Assembly (NCBI RefSeq): GCF_009498035.1
Contig: NZ_CP034550.1
Span: forward strand, 6,944,001 to 7,008,000
Length of the DNA stretch: 64,000 nucleotides
Direction: 5' to 3'
Source of the DNA: Saccharothrix syringae
GTDB lineage: Bacteria > Actinomycetota > Actinomycetes > Mycobacteriales > Pseudonocardiaceae
The notes beneath the pieces are model-generated. The model was given only the letters and a program-made list of their open reading frames with translations, had not been told where the DNA came from and did not search any database. Made by a program: the position numbers and the translations under genes. Shown here piece by piece: positions 12,514 through 20,941 of this stretch. Positions within the stretch are counted from its first letter, which is position 1, and each line of letters begins with the position of its first letter.

Positions 12514-13986
12514 TCAGCGGTTCAGCCAGGCGGTGAGGCGCCCGGGCAGGTCGGCGGCCTCGTCGGCGGGCGCGGTCAGCGCGACGTGCCCGTCCGGGCG
12601 GACCAGCACGGCGTGCGGCAGCTCGGGGTCGACGGCCACCGCGACCGGCGTGCGGCCGCGCTCCGCGGCCTCCTTGACGGCCGCGGCACCCGCCTCGGAG
12701 GGCAGCACGACCGACCAGCCGATGCCGTCGGCCATGCCGGGCCGCGGCGGCATGCGGTCGCCGACCGCGGGCGACGGTCCGCCGTCGCCGCCGCCGTAGG
12801 TGATGGCGAGCTGGGCCAGGCGCCGGGCGAGCCAGCCGGAGAACTCGGGCAGCTCGCCCAGCACGCCGAGCATCCGGTTGCGCAGGTGGATGCTGTCGGG
12901 GTTGCTCATCGTCGAGACGTCGTGCAGCTGGGCGGTGAACGCCAGCAGGCCCTGCGCCATCGGCCGCCGCTCGCCGTCGTAGGTGTCGAGCAGCGCGGGG
13001 CCGGCGGTGCCGTCGAGCACGGCGGCGAGCTTCCAGGCGAGGTTGAACGCGTCCTGGATGCCCGTGTTCAGGCCCTGCGCGCCGACCGGGCTGTGCACGT
13101 GGGCGGCGTCGCCGACGAGGAAGAACGGCCCCTTGCCGAACGCCTCGGCCAGCCGGTGCCGCACCCGCCAGATCGACACCATCTCCAGCGACTCGACCTT
13201 CGCGCCGGCCGCGGCGGGCCCGCGCGCGTCCAGCATCTCCTGCACGTCGGCCAGGTCCGGCACCGGCGTGTCGTCCTCGACCAGCGCCACCATCCGGTAC
13301 AGCCGGCCGGGCAGGTGGGAGATCGCGGCGAGGCCGGCGGGCGAGAAGAAGAAGCTGATCTCCCCCTCCGGGCCGGCCCACTCCATGACGAACTCGATCA
13401 GGGCGAAGTTGTGCGGCCGGTCGTGGCCCTCGAAGGCGATGCCGGCGCGCTGCCGCACCACGCTGTGCAGGCCGTCGCAGCCGACGACGTAGCGGGCGCG
13501 GATGGCCCGGATCTCGCCCGTGTCGTCGTCGGTGACCATGGCCATCGCGCCGGGGTACTGCTCCTTGACGTCCACCACGGTCCAGCCGCGGTGCACGTGG
13601 CCGCCGACCTCGGCCAGCCTGGCGTCCAAAATCCGCTCGGTGGTCTCCTGCGGGATGGCCAGCACGAACGGGTAGGGCGTGTCCAGCTCGTTGAACGGGG
13701 TCTCCAGCAGGACGCGGTCGCCGTCGCGGGCGGCGAACGACCGCCCCGGGCGCCCGGCGGCCACCAGCTCGTCGGCGACGCCGACGGCGGACAGCGACTC
13801 CAGGGTCCTGGCGTGCAGGGCGGCGGCCCGCGAGTTGGGCGACGGCCCGAGCTGCCGCTCGACCACGACGTGGTCGACCCCCAGCCGGGTCAGCGCCAGC
13901 GACAGGGCGAGACCGGTCGGCCCGCCGCCGACGACCAGGACGTCGGTGCTGCTCGGCAAGCCGCGCTTGCCCGGGTTCCTGCTCAT
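12514..13986 (-). CDS. FAD-dependent aromatic (polyketide) hydroxylase
   Basis: 490 residues from ATG 13986 with GGGGAGAGGA upstream. A group A flavoprotein monooxygenase: Rossmann motif DVLVVGGGPTGLALSLALTR near residue 17, the VVGCDGLHSVVRQRAGIAF motif near 160, and the FAD motif FFLVGDAAHVHSPVGAQGLN near 285. A C-terminal thioredoxin-like domain ends in GHVALTAPADEAADLPGRL. Overall it resembles PgaE/RdmE/OxyS-type hydroxylases of aromatic polyketide pathways and phenol hydroxylases. It heads the three-gene minus-strand operon and is divergent from the SnoaL pair, sharing a 247-bp control region. Confidence 0.92.
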   Translation of the reverse strand: MSRNPGKRGLPSSTDVLVVGGGPTGLALSLALTRLGVDHVVVERQLGPSPNSRAAALHARTLESLSAVGVADELVAAGRPGRSFAARDGDRVLLETPFNELDTPYPFVLAIPQETTERILDARLAEVGGHVHRGWTVVDVKEQYPGAMAMVTDDDTGEIRAIRARYVVGCDGLHSVVRQRAGIAFEGHDRPHNFALIEFVMEWAGPEGEISFFFSPAGLAAISHLPGRLYRMVALVEDDTPVPDLADVQEMLDARGPAAAGAKVESLEMVSIWRVRHRLAEAFGKGPFFLVGDAAHVHSPVGAQGLNTGIQDAFNLAWKLAAVLDGTAGPALLDTYDGERRPMAQGLLAFTAQLHDVSTMSNPDSIHLRNRMLGVLGELPEFSGWLARRLAQLAITYGGGDGGPSPAVGDRMPPRPGMADGIGWSVVLPSEAGAAAVKEAAERGRTPVAVAVDPELPHAVLVRPDGHVALTAPADEAADLPGRLTAWLNR

Positions 13987-14123
13987 GGGTCCTCTCCCCG
14001 GTGGGAATTGTCGGGCCCGCCCTGGCGAAAAGCGGGCGGGTGCTCGCCGAACCAGTGTCGGAGGCCGCCCGGAACGGCGACAAGGACGACTGAACACACC
14101 GGCCCGGAAAACCAGGAGCAGCG

Positions 14124-14138
14124 CCGACTTGACGGAGT
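14124..14138. promoter_or_regulatory. 15-bp motif in the divergent hydroxylase/SnoaL control region
   Basis: CCGACTTGACGGAGT lies 95 bp before the SnoaL start codon. The same 15 bases occur in inverted orientation at 25813-25827, 105 bp before the PKS start. The 8-base core TTGACGGA also occurs at 23317 upstream of the LAL-like ATPase. A shared operator is plausible; no matching -10 is visible at the usual spacing. The rest of this 247-bp intergenic stretch holds TACATT near 14191 as a possible -10. Confidence 0.4.
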
Positions 14139-14233
14139 ACGGGAACCCGGGTCACCCGTTCCTCCCAGTTCGCCGGGCCGGGGCGCTACATTCGACGCAC
14201 CTCTTGTGCGACCTCTTCAGAAAGGTGCGCGAA

Positions 14234-14677
14234 ATGAGTAGCGAGTTGTCCGGCGACGACCGCCGGGCGCGCAACGCCGCGACCCTGGAAACGTATTTCG
14301 AGCGCCTCGCCGCGCTCGACGTCGACTCGTGGATCGAGCTGTGGGCGGAGGGCTGCGTGCAGGTGATGCCGTTCGCGGCGGGCGGTGTCCCGGACCGCGT
14401 CGAGGGCCGTGACCAGGTGTGGGACCTGTACCGGGGCATGGCGGAGGACTACGCGGAGCTGGCGTTCGACGACGTGGAGATCCTGCCGCTGGACGACCCG
14501 GACAAGGTCCTCGCCCTGTGGCGCCCGCGCGGCCGGATGACCGACGGCCGCGCGTACGCCAACGAGAACGTGGGTTTGTTCGAATTCGACGCCGACGGGC
14601 GCATCGCGATGTTCACCGAGTACTTCCACCCGGTGTACGTGGCGCAGGCGTTCGCCGCGGAAGGAGCGCGGTCGTGA
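14234..14677 (+). CDS. SnoaL/NTF2-like protein 1
   Basis: 147 residues. A SnoaL-like cone fold: NAATLETYFERLAALDVDSW, then IELWAEGCVQVMPFA, FDDVEILPLDDPDKVLALWR and NENVGLFEFDADGRIAMFTE ending in YFHP. Family members include polyketide cyclases, epoxide hydrolases and ketosteroid isomerases. The final codon overlaps the GTG start of the next, homologous gene (GTGA), and the two proteins share the pattern ...YF..L...D.D.W..LWA. / ...N..GLF.FDADG.I...TE, so they look like a tandem duplication that may form a heterodimer. Confidence 0.85.
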   Translation: MSSELSGDDRRARNAATLETYFERLAALDVDSWIELWAEGCVQVMPFAAGGVPDRVEGRDQVWDLYRGMAEDYAELAFDDVEILPLDDPDKVLALWRPRGRMTDGRAYANENVGLFEFDADGRIAMFTEYFHPVYVAQAFAAEGARS

Positions 14678-15084
14678 ACTCGGAGCGCAATGTCGCCACC
14701 ATGCGCCGGTACTTCGAGCTGCTGAGCCGGAAGGACTTCGACGGCTGGCTCGACCTGTGGGCCGACGACGGCGTGCAGTTCATCCCCTACCACGACAACG
14801 TGCTGCCGCCCGAGGTGCGCGGAAAGGCCGAACTGGGCCGGCTGTACCGCGAGATCCACGAGTCGTACTCGTCGATGGTGTTCACCAACGTGGACATCCA
14901 CGCCGTCCACGGCGCCGACCGCGTGTTCGCCCGGTGGCACCCGGTGGGCCAGCTGCTGGCGGGTGGCGAGTACGAGAACGACAGCATCGGCCTGTTCGAC
15001 TTCGACGCCGACGGCAAGATCGTCCGCTACACCGAGTGGTTCAGCCCGCTGGGTTTCTCGGACAGCTTCGAGGTGACGCGCTAG
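14674..15084 (+). CDS. SnoaL/NTF2-like protein 2
   Basis: 136 residues from GTG 14674, which overlaps the preceding stop and has AAGGAGC upstream. It has the same fold as its neighbour: NVATMRRYFELLSRKDFDGW, LDLWADDGVQFIPYHDN, GKAELGRLYREIHESYSSM, VFARWHPVGQLLAGGEYEND and SIGLFDFDADGKIVRYTEWF. Translationally coupled to the first copy. The pocket residues differ between the copies (MPFA versus IPYH), which would suit a heterodimeric cyclase or isomerase working with the divergent FAD hydroxylase; that function is inferred. Confidence 0.85.
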   Translation: MNSERNVATMRRYFELLSRKDFDGWLDLWADDGVQFIPYHDNVLPPEVRGKAELGRLYREIHESYSSMVFTNVDIHAVHGADRVFARWHPVGQLLAGGEYENDSIGLFDFDADGKIVRYTEWFSPLGFSDSFEVTR

Positions 15085-15093
15085 GTGCGGCGA

Positions 15094-15134
15094 AAAGGGG
15101 CGGCCCGGGTCGATCGGACCCGGGCCGCCCCTTT
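15094..15134. terminator. Bidirectional terminator between convergent SnoaL and MFS genes
   Basis: A perfect 18-bp stem, AAAGGGGCGGCCCGGGTC / GACCCGGGCCGCCCCTTT, with a 5-nt loop GATCG. The A- and T-runs at its ends serve both directions. It sits between the stops at 15084 (+) and 15143 (-). Confidence 0.85.
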
Positions 15135-15142
15135 CGGTCACC

Positions 15143-16645
15143 TCATCCCGCCTGGGGTCGGGACGCGGCGACCTCGTCGCCGGACCGCGCCCCGTCGGCG
15201 GGGGTGGCCGCCGAGCCGGACCGCGGACCGCGCAGGAACAGCACGGCGACGAGCACGCCCGCGAAGGTCACCGCGGCCGCCACGAGCAGGGCCGACCGCA
15301 GGCCGTCGAGGGTGGCGGCCTCCGGCGAGGCGGCGTCCGGCACCGTGGTCGCGGCCACCACCGCGGCGAGCACCGCGACGCCGACCGCGCTGCCCACCTG
15401 CTGGGCGGTCTGGGCCAGGCCGCTGGCCAGGCCGGTGTGCTCGGTGGGCACGCCGGAGGTCATGGTGCCGATGAACGCCACCACGGCGAGCACGTGGCCG
15501 AAGCCGAGCGCGGCGCTGGTGACCAGCAGCAGCACCAGGTCGCCGTCCTGCGGCAGCAGCAGCATCGCCGCCGTGCCCAGGCCCTGCACCACCAGGCCGA
15601 GGACCAGCACGGCCGGGGTGCCCAGGCCGCTGATGAACCGCGCGGCCAGGCTGCCCGAGACCATCGCCGCGACGCCCTCGACGATGAACCCGAGGCCGGT
15701 GGCCAGCGGGCTCCAGTGCAGCACCTCCTGCATGTAGAGGCTGAGCAGCACGGTCGAGCCACCGCACATGCCGAACGTGATGAACCCGGTCAGGCCGCCC
15801 CACTTCACCGTGCGCCTGCGCAGGATCGACAGCGGCGCCAGCGGCGCCTCCTGCCTGCCCTCCACCACCAGGAACCCGGCCAGCAGCACCACCGCGGCGA
15901 TCAGCGGCACCAGCGCCGCCGGGGAGGTCCAGCCCGATTCGCCGACCGTGGAGATGCCGTAGACCAGCGCCAGCAGGCCGGTGGTGGCCAGCAGCGCGCC
16001 GGGCACGTCCAGCCGCGCCGGGCTGCGCTCCTCGTCCTTGTCCAGCAGCGCCACCGCGCCGGCCAGCACGACCACGCCCATGATCACCAGGATCAGCATG
16101 GTCCACCGCCAGCTCAGGCCGCTGGTGATGACGCCGCCCGCGATGGTGCCCACGACGAACCCGAGCGACAGCAGCGCGCCGCTGACGCCCAGCGCCTTGT
16201 CGCGCCGCGGCCCCTCCGGGAACGACGCGGTCAGCAGCGCCAGCGCCGTGGCGCCGACCATCGCCGAGCCCACGCCCTGCCCGGCGCGGGCCGCGATGAG
16301 CACCCACGGCGCCGTGGCCAGGCCCGCGACGAGCGAGAACACCGTCACGATCCCCAGGCCGAGGATGAACAGCGGTCGCCTGCCCACCAGGTCGGACACG
16401 CGTCCGAACAGCAGCAGGAAACCCGCCGTGGGCAGGATGAACGCCGTCATCACCCACTGGAGGTCCGCCGCGCCGCCGAAGCCCAGGCCGCGGTCGATGG
16501 CGGGCAGGGCGACCGTGACGATCGAGAAGTCGAGCGCGATCATGAACTGCGCCATGCAGAGGGTGATCAGCGTGAGCCAGCCGCGCAGGCCCAGGCCGGC
16601 CGTCGCTTCACCCGGCGCGGCCCCGGAGCCGGTTTTCCTGGTCAT
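15143..16645 (-). CDS. MFS multidrug exporter, DHA2 (14-TMS) family
   Basis: 500 residues. Fourteen predicted membrane segments in a drug:H+ antiporter-2 layout: LTLITLCMAQFMIALDFSIV in TM1, then VMTAFILPTAGFLLLFGRVSDLVGRR spanning TM2 and the loop 2-3 motif A (G-R-V-S-D-L-V-G-R-R), and LGFVVGTIAGGVITSGLSWR in TM5 (motif C type). Close to EmrB/LfrA-like exporters of antibiotics and dyes. It diverges from the MmyB-type regulator across a 165-bp region with a clear palindrome, suggesting local control. Likely exports a product of the neighbouring pathway, or gives resistance. Confidence 0.92.
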   Translation of the reverse strand: MTRKTGSGAAPGEATAGLGLRGWLTLITLCMAQFMIALDFSIVTVALPAIDRGLGFGGAADLQWVMTAFILPTAGFLLLFGRVSDLVGRRPLFILGLGIVTVFSLVAGLATAPWVLIAARAGQGVGSAMVGATALALLTASFPEGPRRDKALGVSGALLSLGFVVGTIAGGVITSGLSWRWTMLILVIMGVVVLAGAVALLDKDEERSPARLDVPGALLATTGLLALVYGISTVGESGWTSPAALVPLIAAVVLLAGFLVVEGRQEAPLAPLSILRRRTVKWGGLTGFITFGMCGGSTVLLSLYMQEVLHWSPLATGLGFIVEGVAAMVSGSLAARFISGLGTPAVLVLGLVVQGLGTAAMLLLPQDGDLVLLLVTSAALGFGHVLAVVAFIGTMTSGVPTEHTGLASGLAQTAQQVGSAVGVAVLAAVVAATTVPDAASPEAATLDGLRSALLVAAAVTFAGVLVAVLFLRGPRSGSAATPADGARSGDEVAASRPQAG

Positions 16646-16744
16646 GATTGGCCATGCCTCCCTGAACTGTTTCGCTTCAGGAATGATCGTGACCGGCGCG
16701 CGGAGGTGTACCCAGACCTCGGTTCGATGTAGGAACTTTCAGGG

Positions 16745-16761
16745 TAGGAACCCGGTTCCTA
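16745..16761. promoter_or_regulatory. Palindromic operator between MFS exporter and MmyB-type regulator
   Basis: TAGGAACCCGGTTCCTA, a perfect 8-bp inverted repeat about one central base, 50 bp before the regulator's ATG. A further half site TAGGAAC lies at 16730-16736, 15 bp away. Best read as the binding site of the regulator at 16811, controlling itself and the divergent exporter. Confidence 0.6.
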
Positions 16762-16810
16762 GCACTGCCAGTGTTAGCCGCGCGGCCGCGAACCGCGCGA
16801 CAATGGCCGG

Positions 16811-17719
16811 ATGAAGAGGCTCAACGACCTGGGCGAGTTCCTTCGTTCCCGACGCGCGCAGCTGCGCCCCGAACAGCTCGGGCTGGTCAACCACGGCCGC
16901 CGGCGGGTCGCGGGGCTGCGCCGCGAGGAGGTGGCGCAGCTCGCGGGCGTGAGCGTCGCCTACTACACGCGGCTGGAGCAGGGCCTCACCGACCGGGCGT
17001 CCGACGCGGTGCTCGACGCCGTCGCCCGCGTGCTCCAGCTCGACGAGGACGCGCACGCCCACCTGCACCGGCTGGCCCGCGGTTCGCGCCGCGACCGGCC
17101 CCGGGTGCGCCGGCCGGAGCGGCTGCGGCCCTCGATCGCGCTGATGGTGGAGTCGTTCACCGCGGCGAAGGTGCCGGCCCTGGTGATCGGCCGGTCGACC
17201 GACGTGCTGGCGTGGAACCGGCTCGCGCACGGGCTGCTGGCCGGGCACCTGGACTTCGACGCGCCGAACCGGCCCGCGGACCGGCCGAACATCACCCGGA
17301 TGGTGTTCCTCGACCCGCACGTGCGCGAGCTGTACCCCGACTGGAAGCGCAAGTGCCGCGACACCGTGGACGACCTGCGCCTGGTCGCCGGGCGCTACCA
17401 GGACGACGCGCGCCTGGCCGAGCTGGTCGGCGAGCTGAGCATGAAGAGCCCGGAGTTCACCGCGCTGTGGAACAACCACGCGGTCAAGGCGTGCGCCTAC
17501 AGCGCGCGCGAGTTCCACCACCCGCTGGTGGGCCCGCTGACCCTGGCCAACGAGCTGCTGGTGCTGCCCGACGACGACGGCCAGCGGCTGGCGCTGTTCC
17601 ACGCCGAGCCCGGTTCGCCGTCGGAGGCCGCGCTGAGCCTGCTGGCGGACCTGGTCACCTCCGGTGCCCGGCCCCCCGCGGTGCCCTCGCCCCGCCCGTC
17701 GCTGCACCCCGGGGCGTGA
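16811..17719 (+). CDS. XRE-family regulator with MmyB-like ligand-binding domain
   Basis: 302 residues. The N-terminal HTH_31 domain has [36 protein letters not shown] and [20 protein letters not shown], the hallmark of MmyB/MltR-type regulators. The C-terminal ~180 residues form the MmyB-like PAS-type pocket with [32 protein letters not shown] and [20 protein letters not shown]. Divergent from the MFS exporter and followed within 5 bp by an aldo/keto reductase, so it probably controls both. It is one of three paralogues in 9 kb (16811, 19816, 24920). Members in Streptomyces regulate antibiotic genes; the ligand here is unknown. Confidence 0.92.
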   Translation: MKRLNDLGEFLRSRRAQLRPEQLGLVNHGRRRVAGLRREEVAQLAGVSVAYYTRLEQGLTDRASDAVLDAVARVLQLDEDAHAHLHRLARGSRRDRPRVRRPERLRPSIALMVESFTAAKVPALVIGRSTDVLAWNRLAHGLLAGHLDFDAPNRPADRPNITRMVFLDPHVRELYPDWKRKCRDTVDDLRLVAGRYQDDARLAELVGELSMKSPEFTALWNNHAVKACAYSAREFHHPLVGPLTLANELLVLPDDDGQRLALFHAEPGSPSEAALSLLADLVTSGARPPAVPSPRPSLHPGA

Positions 17720-17724
17720 GCCCG

Positions 17725-18690
17725 ATGGCTGAACTGGGTGCTCTGCGGGTGAGCGCGCAGGGCCTGGGCTGCATGGGCATGAGCGCGTTCTACGGCTCGC
17801 GCGACGACGTGGAGTCGGTGGCGACCATCCACCGCGCGCTGGACCTGGGCGTGACCTTCCTCGACACGGCCGACGTCTACGGCCCGTACCTCAACGAGGA
17901 GCTGGTGGGCCGGGCGATCCGGGGCAGGCGCGACGAGGTCGTGCTGGCCACGAAGTTCGCCGCCGACCCGGAGGAGAACCGCATCCGCGGCGACGCGCCC
18001 TACGTCCGACGCGCGTGCGACGCGTCGCTGCGGCGGCTCGGGGTCGACCACATCGACCTCTACTACCAGCACCGCGTCGCCCTGGACACCCCCGTCGAGG
18101 AGACCGTCGGCGCGATGGCCGAGCTGGTGGCGGCGGGCAAGGTGCGGCACCTCGGCCTGTCCGAGGTCAGCGCGCGCACCCTGCGCCGCGCGCACGCCGT
18201 GCACCCGATCGCGGCGGTGCAGACCGAGTGGTCGCTGTGGTCGCGGGAGATCGAGCGCGAGGTCGTGCCGACGTGCCGCGAGCTGGGCGTCGGCGTGGTG
18301 CCGTACTCCCCGCTGGGCCGCGGCTTCCTCACCGGGCGCTACCGGGCCGCCGGCGACTTCGCGCCGGACGACTTCCGGGCGACCGGCCAGCCCCGGCTGG
18401 ACCGCCGCAACATCGACCACAACCTGGAGCTGGTGCGCGGCCTGGAGGAGCTGGCCCGGGCCTGGGGCCACACGGCCGGGCAGCTCGCGCTGGCGTGGCT
18501 GCACCACCAGGGGTCCGACGTCGTGCCGATCCCCGGCACGAAGCGCCGCCGGTACCTGGAGGAGAACGCCGCCGCGCGCGACATCGCCCTGGACGCCGCG
18601 CAGGTGGCCGCGATCGAGGCGGCCGTGCCCGCCGAGGCGGTGGCGGGCGCCCGCTACCACGCCGACGCGATGGCGAACATCGACCTGTGA
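17725..18690 (+). CDS. Aldo/keto reductase
   Basis: 321 residues from ATG 17725; an in-frame GTG at 17716 overlapping the upstream stop (GTGA) is an equally possible start. An AKR13-like TIM barrel: [15 protein letters not shown], then [20 protein letters not shown] with catalytic Asp and Tyr, VVLATKF with Lys and [20 protein letters not shown] with His. The NADPH site is [19 protein letters not shown]. Co-transcribed with the MmyB-type regulator. Actinobacterial homologues reduce pyridoxal or small aldehydes; the substrate here is not predictable. Confidence 0.92.
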   Translation: MAELGALRVSAQGLGCMGMSAFYGSRDDVESVATIHRALDLGVTFLDTADVYGPYLNEELVGRAIRGRRDEVVLATKFAADPEENRIRGDAPYVRRACDASLRRLGVDHIDLYYQHRVALDTPVEETVGAMAELVAAGKVRHLGLSEVSARTLRRAHAVHPIAAVQTEWSLWSREIEREVVPTCRELGVGVVPYSPLGRGFLTGRYRAAGDFAPDDFRATGQPRLDRRNIDHNLELVRGLEELARAWGHTAGQLALAWLHHQGSDVVPIPGTKRRRYLEENAAARDIALDAAQVAAIEAAVPAEAVAGARYHADAMANIDL

Positions 18691-18710
18691 GCGGCACGAC
18701 CGACCCGTGC

Positions 18711-18745
18711 GGTGCGGGTGCCCGGCCGCGCCGGGCACCCGCACC
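18711..18745. terminator. Bidirectional terminator between convergent reductase genes
   Basis: A perfect 16-bp stem, GGTGCGGGTGCCCGGC / GCCGGGCACCCGCACC, with loop CGC, between stops at 18690 (+) and 18751 (-). Confidence 0.75.
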
Positions 18746-18750
18746 CGTGC

Positions 18751-19698
18751 TCAGTCCAGCGGCATGAGGACCAGCTTGCCGCGGCTGATCCCCTCGTCCA
18801 CCAGCTTGTGCGCCGCCGCGACCTCGTGCAGCGGCAGGACCGAGCCCACGTCCACGGTCAGCTCGCCCCGGTCGACGTGCCCGGCCAGGGTGACCAGCCC
18901 GGCGCCGTCCGGCGCGACGACGTGCCGCACCACGCGCACGCCCCGCCGCGCGGCCGCCTCCTCCAGCGCCGTGGGACCGGTCGCGGCGTCGGGCACCCGC
19001 GCGTGCGCGCCACCGGGCCGCACCAGCTCGACCAGCCCGTCCCGGCCGACGCAGTCCAGCACCGCGTCGACCTCGCCGACGGCGGTCGCCACGTCGGTCG
19101 TCGTGTAGTCCACCACCTCGTCCGCGCCGAGCCCGCGGAGGAAGTCGTGGTTGGCCTCGCGCGCCACGGCCACCACGGACGCGCCGCGCGCCTTGGCCAG
19201 CTGCACGGCCAGGTGCCCGACACCGCCCGCCGCGCCGTTGACCAGCAGCCGGTCCCCGGCGCCGACGCCGAGGCGGTCGAGGGTCTGCAACGCGGTCAGC
19301 CCGCTCAGCGGCAGCGCCGCCGCGTCCACGTGCCGCAACCCCGCCGGCTTGGCCGCCAGCTCCGCCGCGGGCGCGCTGACGAACTCCGCGTAGGCCCCGG
19401 CGAGCGCCGGGAACCGGGGCATGCCGTAGACCTCGTCACCGGGCCGCAGGTCCGCCACCCCCTCGCCCACCTCGACGACCACGCCGGAGACGTCCCAGCC
19501 CCACGTGTGCGGGCCGGCGCCGAACCACTCCTCGGCCTTGCCGCCGCGGCACTCCGCGTCCACCGGGTTCACCCCGGCCGCCAGCACCCGCACCAGCACC
19601 TCACCCGGCGCGCACCCCGGGCGCGGCACGTCCGCCAGCTCCAGCACCTCCGGGCCGCCGTACTGCCGGGCGACCACCGCTCGCATGGTTTTCCCCAT
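18751..19698 (-). CDS. NADP-dependent quinone oxidoreductase-like zinc-free MDR protein
   Basis: 315 residues from ATG 19698; ATG 19686 (MRAVVARQYGGPEVLEL) is an alternative four codons in. A medium-chain dehydrogenase/reductase with a GroES-like N domain (VLVRVLAAGVNPVDAECRGG, WGWDVSGVVVEVGEGV) and a Rossmann domain with LLVNGAAGGVGHLAVQLAKA. It lacks the Cys ligands of zinc alcohol dehydrogenases, which fits quinone oxidoreductase/enoyl reductase relatives. It diverges from the MmyB-type regulator at 19816 across 117 bp, a typical regulator-target pair. Confidence 0.9.
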   Translation of the reverse strand: MGKTMRAVVARQYGGPEVLELADVPRPGCAPGEVLVRVLAAGVNPVDAECRGGKAEEWFGAGPHTWGWDVSGVVVEVGEGVADLRPGDEVYGMPRFPALAGAYAEFVSAPAAELAAKPAGLRHVDAAALPLSGLTALQTLDRLGVGAGDRLLVNGAAGGVGHLAVQLAKARGASVVAVAREANHDFLRGLGADEVVDYTTTDVATAVGEVDAVLDCVGRDGLVELVRPGGAHARVPDAATGPTALEEAAARRGVRVVRHVVAPDGAGLVTLAGHVDRGELTVDVGSVLPLHEVAAAHKLVDEGISRGKLVLMPLD

Positions 19699-19815
19699 GG
19701 CCACAACTGTTCCAGCCCCGGGTGGGGCCACCCAGCCACCTGCCGAACGTAGACCTGTTTTGGGTATTCCTGGCAGGTGCAGGTTCGCCAGGGGTGCCCG
19801 AGGCATCCTGGTCCC

Positions 19816-20697
19816 ATGGATCAGCGATCGGAACTCGGCGAGTTCCTCCGGTCGAGGAGGGCGCGGATCAGCCCCGAGGACGCGGGCGTACCGCGCTACG
19901 GCCGCCGCCGCGTGCCCGGTCTGCGCCGCGAGGAGCTCGCCCAGCTGGCCGGCATCAGCGTCGGCTACTACGTGCGGCTGGAGCAGGGGCACCCGGTCAA
20001 CACCTCGGACTCGGTGCTGAACTCGCTGGCCCGGGCGCTGCGGCTGACCCCGGACGAGCACGCCCACCTGCGCGGCCTGATCCGGTCCGGCCCGGTCAAG
20101 CCCGCCCGCGCGCGCCCCGACCGGCTGCGGGAGACCGTGCGGTCGGTGGTGCACTCGCTGGGGCACATGCCCGCGCTGGTGCTGGGCGTGTTCGGGGACG
20201 TGCTGGTGTGGAACCGCCTGGCGCACGCGCTGCTCGCCGGGCACCTGCCGTTCGGGGCGCCGGACCGGGCGGCCGACCGCCCGAACTGGCCCCGGCTGTT
20301 CTTCCTGGACCCGCACGTGCGGGAGCTGTTCCGCGACTGGTCGGAGAAGGCCCGGGACACCGTGGCCGACCTGCGGCTGATGGCGGGCCGCTACCCGGAC
20401 GACCCGCGGCTGGCCGAGCTGGTGGGCGAGCTGTCGCTCAAGAGCCCCGAGTTCCGGGCGCTGTGGTCGGCGCACCCGGTGCGGAGGTGCGCCTTCCACG
20501 ACCGCCGCTTCCGGCACCCGGTCGTCGGCGAGCTGACCCTGACCGACGAGCTGATGGCGCTGCCCGAGGACGAGGGCCAGCGGCTGGTGGTCTTCACCGC
20601 CGCGCCGGGCTCCTCCTCCGCCGCCGCGCTGACCCTGCTGGCCGAGCTGGCGGAGTCGGGCGCCCGCCACCGGCCCGGCGTCGGGGGGACCGGGTAG
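19816..20697 (+). CDS. XRE-family regulator with MmyB-like ligand-binding domain
   Basis: 293 residues from ATG 19816 ([18 protein letters not shown]). It has the same architecture as the 16811 gene and close sequence (RRVPGLRREELAQLAGISVG, YYVRLEQGHPVNTSDSVLNS, then VLVWNRLAHALLAGHLPFGA and [20 protein letters not shown]). The intergenic region it shares with the divergent quinone oxidoreductase contains the spaced inverted repeat CACCTGCC ... GGCAGGTG, a candidate operator. The likely target is the oxidoreductase gene plus itself. The Pro/Arg-rich tail RHRPGVGGTG is variable. Confidence 0.92.
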   Translation: MDQRSELGEFLRSRRARISPEDAGVPRYGRRRVPGLRREELAQLAGISVGYYVRLEQGHPVNTSDSVLNSLARALRLTPDEHAHLRGLIRSGPVKPARARPDRLRETVRSVVHSLGHMPALVLGVFGDVLVWNRLAHALLAGHLPFGAPDRAADRPNWPRLFFLDPHVRELFRDWSEKARDTVADLRLMAGRYPDDPRLAELVGELSLKSPEFRALWSAHPVRRCAFHDRRFRHPVVGELTLTDELMALPEDEGQRLVVFTAAPGSSSAAALTLLAELAESGARHRPGVGGTG

Positions 20698-20776
20698 CGC
20701 CGGTCTCCCCCGCGGCGCCGGGACGGCGGGAGAGCGGGTCGACGGCGGCGCGGTCGGCCACGCTGCCGCCGCACCG

Positions 20777-20928
20777 CCGAACGTCGAACGTCGAACGTCA
20801 CGCACCGGGTAACGGGACCGGTCCGCACCACCGGGCACCTGCCGCACCAGGGGCACCGGGCCGCGAGACCTCCACACCACCCGGCACCTGCCGCACCACC
20901 GGGCACCTGCCGCGTCAGGGCACCGGGG
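20777..20928. repeat. Short direct repeats between convergent regulator and transposase-like genes
   Basis: This 244-bp gene-free stretch (20698-20941) contains three tandem GAACGTC heptamers from about 20778, then three copies of CACCACCGGGCACCTGCCGC (one C for G in the second) starting at 20826, 20875 and 20894. The first and third are followed by a G-rich GGGCACCGGG. The copies are irregularly spaced, so this is not a CRISPR. They lie next to the stop of the IS701-like gene and may be a decayed end of the element or a recombination scar. Confidence 0.6.
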
Positions 20929-20941
20929 GTCGCCCCGCGGG

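Noticed and set aside
20826..20920. CRISPR-like array from the CACCACCGGGCACCTGCCGC repeats
   Set aside because: Only three copies, spacing of 49 and 19 bp, no cas genes.
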